Positions 7,367-14,024 of a DNA stretch of 22,580 nucleotides are shown here, one piece after another. Every line of letters begins with the position of its first letter. The stretch's first letter is position 1. This DNA is from Spirochaetia bacterium (lineage in GTDB: Bacteria; Spirochaetota; Spirochaetia; Treponematales; Breznakiellaceae). Below the pieces are notes generated by a model that saw only the letters and a program-made list of their open reading frames with translations, made no database searches and was not told the origin of the DNA. Made by a program: the position numbers and the translations under genes. The stretch spans positions 1 through 22,580 of the forward strand of contig BOBG01000024.1 in assembly GCA_026002265.1 (NCBI GenBank), read 5' to 3'.

Positions 7367-7730
7367 CTACCGGGCAACCTGTAATCCAAGATATTGTTCT
7401 ATTGGATCATAGTCATGGTCATCGTGGAGTAAAATTAAATCATGGTTAATGCAGAATGTAGATATAATCATGTCTATAGTACTGCGAATAGTAATGCCTT
7501 TATTGCGTAGAAATCGGTAATGTTCCGCAGCATGTACTGCTATATCTTTGCCCGCAAGATCAAAACATTTAAGACTATCGATCAAAGATTTGTTCTTTTT
7601 GTACTCTGCATCGGTACGGAATCCTTGGAAAAACTCCGCCACAATCAAACTAATAATAACTGATCGAGCATACCCGTTTGAATAGTTTTTTTGATTTTGA
7701 GTAATCTATCCAAACGGACGTATCAACCAT
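7367..7730 (-). pseudogene. vapC: VapC-like PIN-domain toxin, frameshifted
   Basis: PIN-domain ribonuclease toxin, which in this family cleaves tRNA or other RNA when not bound by VapB. The frame from the ATG at 7730 gives MVDTSVWIDY, the canonical VapC start with the first catalytic Asp, but then shifts. The rest, from 7648, reads IVAEFFQGF (catalytic Glu), AAEHYRFLRNKGITIRSTIDMIIS (Asp) and LLHDDHDYD (Asp). Removing one base from a run of seven A on the minus strand (plus 7686-7692) joins them into one protein of about 120 residues with all acidic positions. The spacing from the first Asp to the Glu is about ten residues shorter than usual, so a small deletion is possible too. The start overlaps the vapB stop (TAATG). 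The frameshift may be real decay or a homopolymer sequencing error. Confidence 0.8.
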
Positions 7731-7915
7731 TACCGAACCCATCTATCCTTCCTCCACTCTTCTAAGTCACCGTCCCAATCAATACCCGGAAGAGTTTCTC
7801 TGAGTTTAAGCTGTGCCTCCCATGATTTTTCGATTTCTTCCTTTGTAGGAATCGGAAGTCCTTTTTGACGGAATTCTTCTTGTGTTTCTTCAACAGTGCT
7901 GTGTTCAATAAGCAT
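7730..7915 (-). CDS. VapB-like antitoxin
   Basis: A 61-residue charged protein encoded directly upstream of the PIN toxin, with the last A of its TAA stop serving as the first base of the vapC ATG. The C-terminal part, LPGIDWDGDLEEWRKDRW, resembles the toxin-binding tail of VapB antitoxins (W-x-GDL-x-x-x-R-x-x-R). I see no clear DNA-binding ribbon-helix-helix at the N-terminus, and the protein is shorter than most VapB, so it may have lost or never had that domain. TGAGGA about eight bases upstream supports the ATG at 7915. Its role, neutralising VapC, is inferred from position and tail; if vapC is really broken the antitoxin is a relic. Confidence 0.65.
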   Translation of the reverse strand: MLIEHSTVEETQEEFRQKGLPIPTKEEIEKSWEAQLKLRETLPGIDWDGDLEEWRKDRWVR

Positions 7916-7999
7916 ATATCCTCAAAACTCATATTTATTATTCTATTCGATTAAATAGTATTTTGAAACCAGTCAATGACCTTTGTTTATCATAATTCG

Positions 8000-8099
8000 A
8001 TAGAACACTGGTAAGTGTCTAGATTAGATGATTGGTGGGGTTTAGTCTAGACACATCGAGTGTGCAGACTAGACACAGATACGGCTCTAGCCTATACAC
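8000..8099. repeat. Degenerate 22-23-bp period array, copy 2 (upstream of vapB)
   Basis: Related octamers recur at 8000 (ATAGAACAC), 8024 (TTAGATGA), 8047 (CTAGACAC), 8069 (CTAGACAC) and 8092 (CTATACAC), with steps of 24, 23, 22 and 23; a weaker copy (TTAGATCA) follows at 8115. GTGTCTAG at 8015-8022 is a perfect inverted partner of CTAGACAC at 8047-8054. Positions 8048-8077 match 7326-7355 at 26 of 30. The array lies between the 3' end of thrS and the vapB start, so it could also act as an operator. I find no convincing promoter for vapBC: TTGACT lies on the minus strand near 7974-7979 but without a good -10 at normal spacing. Confidence 0.7.
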
Positions 8100-8146
8100 A
8101 TGATATATTCTATATTAGATCATCTGTATATTGAGAGCCGTTCCTA

Positions 8147-9898
8147 CTATAAATCCAATGATTTTTCAATAATTTTCTGCGTAATGTAGGCTGCACATTC
8201 TGGGACTTGCATCGCTTCGAGCTGGCGACCGTCACGGAGCCGGATTGAAACTGTTTCCTGATCCATTTCTTTTTGTCCGACTACAAGCATATAGGGAATT
8301 TTCCGGTTCTGACAGTCACGGATTTTTGCATTCATCCGAGCGTCTCCAAGCTCCGCAGTTACCCGGATATCCTTGAGGCGTAGTGCCTTGGCAACTGATT
8401 GTGCATAGTCATTAAAAACTTCGGAAACCGGAATCACCGCAGCTTGTTCCGGTGCAATCCACACAGGAAAAGCCCCACCAAAATGCTCAATCAACACACC
8501 AAAGAAGCGTTCCAATGATCCAAGCAATGCCCGGTGAACCATATAGGGTCTCTGGCGGTTGCCCTCGGCATCAATATAATGCATGTCAAAACGTTCCGGT
8601 TCATTAAAATCAAACTGGATCGTGGTCATCTGCCACTCTCGACCGAGCGCATCTTTAATTTTGAGATCGATCTTCGGACCATAAAAGGCGCCACCACCCT
8701 CGTCTATTTCGTAGGGTAGCTGCTCAGCCTCGACAGCTTTACGCAGTGACTCCAACGCCTGATCCCAACGAGCCGGTTCACCGACTGACTCTGAGGGCTT
8801 TGTTGCTAAGTAGGCTTTGATGTCTTTAAATCCAAACACCTTCCATAAGTTTAAACTGAACCGGAGTACTTCAAGAATTTCACCTTCAATCTGCTCCGGC
8901 GTGCAAAAAATGTGTGCATCATCTTGAGTAAAACCCCGTACACGAAGGAGTCCATGCAGGACGCCGCTCCGTTCATACCGGTACACAGTTCCCAATTCAG
9001 CCCACCTGAGCGGTAATTCCCGGTAACTCCTGCCGCGGGTCTTGTAAATCATTATGTGGAAAGGACAGTTCATGGGTTTGAGGATATAATCCTGCTGATC
9101 GATTTGCATTGGACTGTACATATTCGATTTGTAAAAGCCTAAGTGTCCGGAAGTCTCCCACAGCCACGACTTGCCGATATGCGGCGTGTAGAGGATCTCA
9201 TAGCCGTTCCGGTACTGTTCCTGCCGCCAAAAGTCTTCGATGGCAACCCGCATCCGCCCGCCGTTTGGATGCCAGTAGATCAAGCCCGCACCGGCCTCCT
9301 CATGGATCGAGTACAAATCCATCTCTTTGCCGAGTCTACGGTGATCGCGTTTTTCAACTTCTTCCAGAAACGAAAGATAGGCTTTGAGATCTTTGGGTGT
9401 TTTCCATGCTGTACCATAAATCCGAGTCAGCATTGGTTTAGTCTCGTCACCGCGCCAGTAGGCACCCGCGATACTCATTAACTTGAAAGCTCCGGAGTGG
9501 ATTTCACGGGTATTGGCAACATGGGGACCGCGGCAGAGATCGTACCAGAGCGTTTTTCCGTCCTGATTACGAATCTCATAGACACTCAGTTCAGCATCAG
9601 CCGGCAGATCGTCAATCAATTCCAACTTAAAAGGCTCGTCTGCGAATCGTGTTTTTGCATCGTCACGATTCAAGGCAATCCGGACAAAATCAGACTTTGA
9701 ATCGATAAGTTGCTTCATCTCTACTTCGATGGCCGGTAAGTCCTCAGCTGTAATTGCACGAGGCAAGAGGAAATCGTAGTAAAACCCATTTTCTATTGAG
9801 GGACCGATTGCAACTTTGGTCCCCGGAAATAATTTTGTAACCGCCGCGGCCAAACAATGACTGACCGAGTGACGGATAAGACTTTCTTCATTTAACAT
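8147..9898 (-). CDS. thrS: Threonyl-tRNA synthetase lacking the TGS domain
   Basis: Class II synthetase charging tRNA-Thr. The 583-residue protein starts directly in the editing domain: HSVSH at 10-14 and LCRGPHV at 121-127 supply the His and Cys that clear mischarged serine. The catalytic core holds MNCPFHIMIYK (276-286, zinc Cys278), RYERSGVLHGLLRVRGFTQDDAHIF (307-331, with zinc ligand His329), and motif 3 with HRALLGSLERFFG. An anticodon-binding domain ends the protein. Most bacterial ThrRS are about 640 residues with an N-terminal TGS domain; its absence is known from Treponema and Borrelia. It starts at ATG with a weak ribosome-binding site (CTGAAG). The next array and vapBC lie just downstream, with no obvious terminator between. 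Confidence 0.96.
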   Translation of the reverse strand: MLNEESLIRHSVSHCLAAAVTKLFPGTKVAIGPSIENGFYYDFLLPRAITAEDLPAIEVEMKQLIDSKSDFVRIALNRDDAKTRFADEPFKLELIDDLPADAELSVYEIRNQDGKTLWYDLCRGPHVANTREIHSGAFKLMSIAGAYWRGDETKPMLTRIYGTAWKTPKDLKAYLSFLEEVEKRDHRRLGKEMDLYSIHEEAGAGLIYWHPNGGRMRVAIEDFWRQEQYRNGYEILYTPHIGKSWLWETSGHLGFYKSNMYSPMQIDQQDYILKPMNCPFHIMIYKTRGRSYRELPLRWAELGTVYRYERSGVLHGLLRVRGFTQDDAHIFCTPEQIEGEILEVLRFSLNLWKVFGFKDIKAYLATKPSESVGEPARWDQALESLRKAVEAEQLPYEIDEGGGAFYGPKIDLKIKDALGREWQMTTIQFDFNEPERFDMHYIDAEGNRQRPYMVHRALLGSLERFFGVLIEHFGGAFPVWIAPEQAAVIPVSEVFNDYAQSVAKALRLKDIRVTAELGDARMNAKIRDCQNRKIPYMLVVGQKEMDQETVSIRLRDGRQLEAMQVPECAAYITQKIIEKSLDL

Positions 9899-9962
9899 AC
9901 TTCAGAATTGCCGATCTGAATAATTCCGTCAAGAGTCTAGTTAAGAAGATGTCTATGAATAA

Positions 9963-9981
9963 CACTAATAAAAGATTAGTG
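9963..9981. repeat. Perfect 7-bp inverted repeat between vorB and thrS
   Basis: CACTAAT (9963-9969) and ATTAGTG (9975-9981) form a hairpin with a 5-base loop in the 129-base gap between vorB and thrS. The stem is AT-rich and lacks a T-tract in the minus direction, so it is at best a weak terminator of the vor transcript. Nothing else is recognised in this gap; no T-box-like leader for thrS is visible. Confidence 0.35.
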
Positions 9982-10027
9982 GTCTGTATTATCCGTGAGT
10001 ATCCGTGGATTTTTCCTTTTTACAATT

Positions 10028-11074
10028 TCACCGCACAATATTCCGGATTTCCTCCAATACTTCTTCTTCGGTGGGAATCACTCCGCCGTTATGTCCGAGG
10101 AAATGCACTGGTGCTTTTGCGAGCACTGCAAGCTTCACATCTTCGACCAACTGCCCCATACTCATTTCCACGGTGAGCAATGGCTTTCCGGATTCTGCAA
10201 TGCGCGCCAGCTGATTGGCCGGAAAGGGCCACAAGGTTATGGGCCGGAAGAGTCCGACTTTTAAAGCCTCAGCTTGAGCAAGCCGGATCGCACCGTAGGA
10301 AACCCGCGCGGAAGTACCGTAAGCAACGATAGTTAGATCAGGATTGGGATCCCCGATATATTCGTAACGAATTTCATTTGCTTTAACTGCTTCATAGCGG
10401 ACAAAACGGGTGCGGGTCTGCGCTTCCAATTCTTCCGGCACGAGATTTATAGACGTTAGATGCCGGGACGGCCGGTTTTTCATATTTCCCACGGCCCACT
10501 CGCGCACTGGAGCTGTGCGTTCCGGCGGAAGTTCAAGTCCTTCCATCATTTGCCCGATCATACCATCGCCGAGAAGAATAGCCGGCATCCGGTATTTATC
10601 CGAAAGATCAAAAGCCAACACCGTGAGGTCCGCACATTCCTGTACACTCTTTGGTGCAAGGACAATACACCGGTAATCCCCATGACCTCCGCCCCGAGTC
10701 GCTTGAAAATAATCGCTTTGAGCCGGCGCAATGCACCCGAGTCCGGGTCCGCCCCTGACCATATTTACCACAACCACCGGAATATCCGCACCGGCCGCGT
10801 AGGAAATACCCTCTTGTTTAAGACTGATTCCGGGACTAGACGAAGAGGTCATCGCACGGGCGCCCGCCGCAGATGCACCGTAAACCATATTAATCGCCGC
10901 GGTCTCACTCTCAGCTTGAATAAAAACCCGGCCCCGGTCAATCATAGCCTTTGCCATATAAGCAATTAATTCATTTTGCGGTGTAATAGGGTAGCCGAAA
11001 TAAGCACCGCAGCCGGCTCGGACGGCTGCTTCCGCTATTGCTTCATTTCCTTTCATTAAAACTTTTTCAATCAA
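10028..11074 (-). CDS. vorB: 2-oxoacid:ferredoxin oxidoreductase, alpha subunit (VorB type)
   Basis: Catalytic-core subunit of a branched-chain 2-oxoacid (2-oxoisovalerate type) or related oxidoreductase, which decarboxylates 2-oxoacids to acyl-CoA and reduces ferredoxin in anaerobes. The 348-residue protein has the family start LMKGNEAIAEAAVRAGC, then YFGYPITPQNEL, the QAESETAAINMVYGASAAGARAMTSSSSPG region and VNMVRGGPGLG. The start is TTG at 11074 with GGGAG seven bases upstream; ATG at 11056 is in frame but has no such site. The delta (ferredoxin) subunit is encoded nearby, but the beta (thiamine-diphosphate) and gamma subunits that usually follow are missing: thrS comes next. Substrate choice cannot be read from sequence. 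Confidence 0.88.
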   Translation of the reverse strand: MIEKVLMKGNEAIAEAAVRAGCGAYFGYPITPQNELIAYMAKAMIDRGRVFIQAESETAAINMVYGASAAGARAMTSSSSPGISLKQEGISYAAGADIPVVVVNMVRGGPGLGCIAPAQSDYFQATRGGGHGDYRCIVLAPKSVQECADLTVLAFDLSDKYRMPAILLGDGMIGQMMEGLELPPERTAPVREWAVGNMKNRPSRHLTSINLVPEELEAQTRTRFVRYEAVKANEIRYEYIGDPNPDLTIVAYGTSARVSYGAIRLAQAEALKVGLFRPITLWPFPANQLARIAESGKPLLTVEMSMGQLVEDVKLAVLAKAPVHFLGHNGGVIPTEEEVLEEIRNIVR

Positions 11075-11086
11075 GATGTTTCTCCC

Positions 11087-12205
11087 TTAACCCCACATAT
11101 AGGTCCGCAATGATTCTATTTCAGAAATACTTTTAAATCGTTCTGCATTTGCAGAAAATAAATCAACAAGAACCGGATCAAAATGAGATCCCCGATCTTC
11201 AAGAATAATTCTAACTGCTTCCTCGTGAGGCATTGACTTTTTGTAGGGGCGTTCTGAAATAAGGGCATCGTAGACATCTGCAACGGCCATGACTCGTCCC
11301 TGTAAAGGAATATCCTGTCCGGATAACCCCAAAGGATATCCGGTTCCATTCCATTTTTCATGGTGGAAGCCGGCAAAAATTTTAGCATGTTTAGTCAATT
11401 CATTGGGATGGGTAATTGCCTCGATTCTGTCAATAATCGTATTTCCATAATCGGTATGTTTTTTCATTTCCTCAAATTCGTCCGGCGTCAGTTTGCCCGG
11501 CTTCCGTAAAATCTGGTCGTTAATGTAGATCTTCCCAACATCATGCAGTTGAGATGCATCTAAAAGAACCTCAACATCCCAGCCCTCGGTTTGCTCCGGA
11601 TAGATCTGCTGATTCAATAATTCTGTTACCAGTACGCTGATACCATGTTGTGTACGTTCGATGTGTCCGCCGGTGACATCATCTCTGCTTTCAACCATTT
11701 CGGCCATAACTTTTAAAATAGCTTTTTGGAGATCCTTAATGGTCCGGGTTTTTTCATCAACCATTGACTGTAGCGTATCATTGAAATTCCGGAATTCCCT
11801 TTTTTGAAGCTCGATAGTATGTTCTTGTCTGGACAACATAAGATGCGCTTCAATCCGCCGGATCAAAAGCTGCGGTAAGAAAGGCTTGATGATAAAATCG
11901 ATTGCACCGAGCTTCAGACCTTCCGCCTGTTCCACTGCATCAATTTTATTCAGTGAAAAAATCACCAATATATCTTTTGTTTTTGGATTATTTTTCAGTA
12001 CTCTGATCGCTTCAAAGCCATTCATTTCCGGCATATCTGTAGCGAGAATAATGAGCTCCGGCCGCTCAGTTTCCAACAATTCAAACATTTTCTTTGCTGA
12101 TGATGCTGTAAATATATCATACGCATCGCCGAGAGCTTGTTTGATTTCTCCCAGTGATATCATGTCATCATCAACCAACATAATAAGATCACGGTTACTG
12201 CCCAT
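11087..12205 (-). CDS. HD-GYP response regulator with degenerate receiver domain
   Basis: The N-terminal receiver (about 6-122) is joined by a helical linker to an HD-GYP phosphodiesterase (about 165-360), which hydrolyses cyclic di-GMP. The HD pair is in LHDVGK (220-225) and the second motif is HHEKWNGTGYP (281-291), both intact, so catalytic activity is expected. In the receiver the acidic cluster VDDD (11-14), Ser84 and Lys107 (IIKP) are kept, but the phospho-acceptor position in LIILATDMPEMNG is Ala55 where Asp normally stands; Asp57 is two residues further on. Activation by standard phosphorylation is therefore doubtful. GGGGAG before the ATG is a good ribosome-binding site. The gene sits between vorD and vorB, 12 bases from vorB, which is an unexpected place. 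No partner kinase is nearby. Confidence 0.9.
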   Translation of the reverse strand: MGSNRDLIMLVDDDMISLGEIKQALGDAYDIFTASSAKKMFELLETERPELIILATDMPEMNGFEAIRVLKNNPKTKDILVIFSLNKIDAVEQAEGLKLGAIDFIIKPFLPQLLIRRIEAHLMLSRQEHTIELQKREFRNFNDTLQSMVDEKTRTIKDLQKAILKVMAEMVESRDDVTGGHIERTQHGISVLVTELLNQQIYPEQTEGWDVEVLLDASQLHDVGKIYINDQILRKPGKLTPDEFEEMKKHTDYGNTIIDRIEAITHPNELTKHAKIFAGFHHEKWNGTGYPLGLSGQDIPLQGRVMAVADVYDALISERPYKKSMPHEEAVRIILEDRGSHFDPVLVDLFSANAERFKSISEIESLRTYMWG

Positions 12206-12240
12206 TTAATACTCCCCTAAAAACGCCGATTCTTTTATTA

Positions 12241-12268
12241 AATTCCGGATAGTTTTTTATCCGGAATT
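12241..12268. repeat. Strong 11-bp hairpin at the end of vorD
   Basis: AATTCCGGATA (12241-12251) and TATCCGGAATT (12258-12268) are perfect inverted repeats around a 6-base loop. The stem overlaps the vorD stop codon (12267-12269). On the minus strand no U-tract follows, so it is not a standard terminator. It could stabilise the vorD message end or partly terminate before the HD-GYP gene. Confidence 0.6.
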
Positions 12269-12482
12269 ATAGTTCAAAAATTTCGATGCACACATCCGGA
12301 CACATGGCAAAACAATTTCCGCATGCGATGCATGCATCCGGATTCACCACAGAAGCCGGATAGGTTCCGGTGCTATTTGCCGTGGTGTCCTTGTCTAAAA
12401 CATGAACCGGGCACGCACGGACACACAAAAAGCAGCCTTTACACAATTCCCGGTCTAGTACAATTTTTCCTTTTTTTGCCAT
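12267..12482 (-). CDS. vorD: Two-cluster ferredoxin-like subunit (VorD type)
   Basis: A 71-residue bacterial-type 2[4Fe-4S] ferredoxin. One cluster motif is CKGCFLCVRACP (Cys14, 17, 20, 24) and the second CIACGNCFAMCP (Cys51, 54, 57, 61). The short basic lead MAKKGKIVLDRELCKGC and the ending DVCIEIFEL are typical of the delta subunit of 2-oxoacid:ferredoxin oxidoreductases, which in many anaerobes is encoded directly before the alpha subunit. Here an HD-GYP regulator intervenes. GGGGGG lies about five bases before the ATG. It could alternatively be a free ferredoxin serving the upstream iron-sulfur aldo-keto reductase, whose stop is only 33 bases away. Confidence 0.82.
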   Translation of the reverse strand: MAKKGKIVLDRELCKGCFLCVRACPVHVLDKDTTANSTGTYPASVVNPDACIACGNCFAMCPDVCIEIFEL

Positions 12483-12504
12483 GATTCCCCCCGCAGCTTT
12501 TTAT

Positions 12505-12510
12505 ATTATA
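12505..12510 (-). promoter_or_regulatory. Possible -10 box for vorD
   Basis: A perfect TATAAT on the minus strand lies in the 33-base gap between the aldo-keto reductase and vorD. No good -35 is found at 16-18 bases, so vorD may instead be read from the upstream promoter. Confidence 0.25.
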
Positions 12511-12515
12511 GTAAA

Positions 12516-13649
12516 TTAAACCGCAAGAACCTTGTGAGTTTCTTCGAGCTGTTTCCGGATCGGGAGCTTCTGGGGACATTTTTCTTCACAGGTTCCGCAT
12601 TTCGTGCAGGCTGCGGCATTTTTGTAGTCACGCCACGGAACATTGCCAATTTGCGCGTAATTTTCCTTTGCATAATCGGTGATTTTATAAACCCGGTGAT
12701 AATTCATCAACGTAAAAATTTCCGGAATATTAACCCCAAAAGGACACGGCATACAGTACTTGCATCCGGTACAGTAAAGCCCGGCGAGCCGCTCATTTTC
12801 TTGAAGAGATGCTGCAATCTGCTCCTGTTCATCGGCAGTCAAAGGCTGAATATTGCTTGCAGTTGCGACATTTTCTTCGAGCATTTTGAGATTTCCCATG
12901 CCGGAAAGCGCGATATTAATGTTGGGATTGGAAAACACAAAACGCATGGCCAATTCCGCGGAACTCTGTACTTTACCCGGAAGAAGCGCCGCAATGGCCG
13001 GAGAAGGCGCACCAAGGCGTCCGCCCCCGACAGGACCCATGACAACGATGCCGATTCCCTGTTTCCGGGCAAATTCTATGCCGGCCGTGTTTGATTGATC
13101 GAGAAGATTGTACTGGCAGAGGAGCGATTCAAAAATTCCTTCGCCGCGTTTGATAATTTCGATCATATGTTCCGGTTTATCGTGAAAAGAAAAGGAAATA
13201 TGCCGGACAACGCCTTGTTCGTTCCATTTTTTTACCCGAGCCAGCGGACCGTCAGGCGCACAAATCTTGTTCACAAAAGAATCAAGGTTGATTCCCCAAA
13301 AATGATAAAAATCAATATGGTCAGTATCCAGCCGCTTGAGGGAATTTTCCAAACGTTTATCATAATCATCGCCGGATGCATTTTCGATAGGATTCTTAGT
13401 TGAAAGATAGATTTTGTCACGGAATGGTTTTATTGCTTTTCCAACTGTGACTTCACTCGTACTTTCACAGTAAGTAGGCGCGGTATCAAAATAATTAATA
13501 CCCAACTCGTATCCACGCCGCAACAGCTCGATACCCTTATCTTCATCAAAACATGTTTTATTGTCCTTTTGATAGGTCGGCAAACGCATTGCCCCAAATC
13601 CAAGCCTCGAAACCTTGATCCCGGTTTTTCCAAATTCTACGTACTGCAT
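12516..13649 (-). CDS. Aldo-keto reductase with C-terminal 4Fe-4S domain
   Basis: Predicted oxidoreductase that fuses an NADP(H)-type aldo-keto reductase barrel to a ferredoxin-like tail. The start MQYVEFGKTGIKVSRLGFGAMR is the family N-terminus. The catalytic tetrad fits Asp55 and Tyr60 in FDTAPTY, Lys85 in STKNP and His116 in DFYHFWG. The tail has CTGCKYCMPCP and CTKCGTCEEKCP, two cluster-binding motifs. Length is 377 residues. The frame stays open upstream to 13754, but AGGAG seven bases before the ATG at 13649 fixes the start. Its physiological substrate is unknown. Such proteins are common in strict anaerobes. Confidence 0.9.
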   Translation of the reverse strand: MQYVEFGKTGIKVSRLGFGAMRLPTYQKDNKTCFDEDKGIELLRRGYELGINYFDTAPTYCESTSEVTVGKAIKPFRDKIYLSTKNPIENASGDDYDKRLENSLKRLDTDHIDFYHFWGINLDSFVNKICAPDGPLARVKKWNEQGVVRHISFSFHDKPEHMIEIIKRGEGIFESLLCQYNLLDQSNTAGIEFARKQGIGIVVMGPVGGGRLGAPSPAIAALLPGKVQSSAELAMRFVFSNPNINIALSGMGNLKMLEENVATASNIQPLTADEQEQIAASLQENERLAGLYCTGCKYCMPCPFGVNIPEIFTLMNYHRVYKITDYAKENYAQIGNVPWRDYKNAAACTKCGTCEEKCPQKLPIRKQLEETHKVLAV

Positions 13650-13670
13650 ACAATTCTCCTGACAGCTTTT

Positions 13671-14024
13671 TTGTATTTTTATGATAGCGTTTTTCCTGAA
13701 AATGAACAAGAGGAATATCCGGATAGTACCTCTAAAGTAGTTCCGGTGCGTCAACCCGGTGGTCCGGCTTTTGTACCTTTTCTTGTAACTCTATATATCA
13801 AAAAGGGATTCGAGGTCTGTCCCCATGATCCGGGATATGCCATGAGTGGCACGGCACTGACCGGCCCGGAACTGAATCGACTCTTCCCTATTCCCTATCA
13901 TCAGATTATACTCTATAGTTATGAGATTCCTGGTTCTTGTTGTGTTGATGACGAGTACGGTGATTCCGGTACCGGCTCAGACTACGACTGCTGCACAGAA
14001 CTATCGCACCGGGCGGCAACTTGA
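13671..14024 (+). CDS. Doubtful open frame in the gap before the TPR gene
   Basis: The 270 bases between the divergent aldo-keto reductase and the TPR gene hold one open + strand frame that could code for a protein from TTG 13671 or GTG 13747 to the stop at 14022-14024. The middle part (for example GGPAFVPFLVTLYIKKGFEV and LNRLFPIPYHQIILYSYE) has protein-like composition. Against it: no ribosome-binding site is visible, its first part overlaps the reductase promoter, and its last 34 codons overlap the signal peptide region of the TPR gene. It is not MraZ, which often precedes rsmH. I do not recognise it; it may be a relic. Confidence 0.25.
   Translation: MYFYDSVFPENEQEEYPDSTSKVVPVRQPGGPAFVPFLVTLYIKKGFEVCPHDPGYAMSGTALTGPELNRLFPIPYHQIILYSYEIPGSCCVDDEYGDSGTGSDYDCCTELSHRAAT
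13681..13709 (-). promoter_or_regulatory. Candidate promoter for the aldo-keto reductase
   Basis: On the minus strand TTGTTC (plus 13709-13704) precedes TATCAT (plus 13686-13681) by 17 bases. The start of transcription would be near 13674, giving a leader of about 25 bases with the AGGAG site. Confidence 0.45.

Noticed and set aside
7258..8120. CRISPR array
   Set aside because: The repeats are degenerate, contiguous 22-23-bp units without distinct spacers, and no cas genes are present.
7258..8120. Chromosomal-integron attC sites around a toxin-antitoxin cassette
   Set aside because: GTTAGAC at 7280-7286 fits the R' core, but no matching RYYYAAC core or paired L boxes are found and the structure is a periodic array. 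The gene order also lacks other cassettes.
9899..10027. T-box leader for thrS
   Set aside because: The 129-base gap has only one AT-rich 7-bp hairpin and no T-box sequence or terminator/antiterminator pair.
12534..13094. 186-residue + strand open frame
   Set aside because: It is entirely antisense to the well-supported iron-sulfur aldo-keto reductase and has no recognisable protein features.
13569..13670. Extension of the doubtful + strand frame upstream of 13671
   Set aside because: This part is antisense to the aldo-keto reductase N-terminus, so it is unlikely to be coding.
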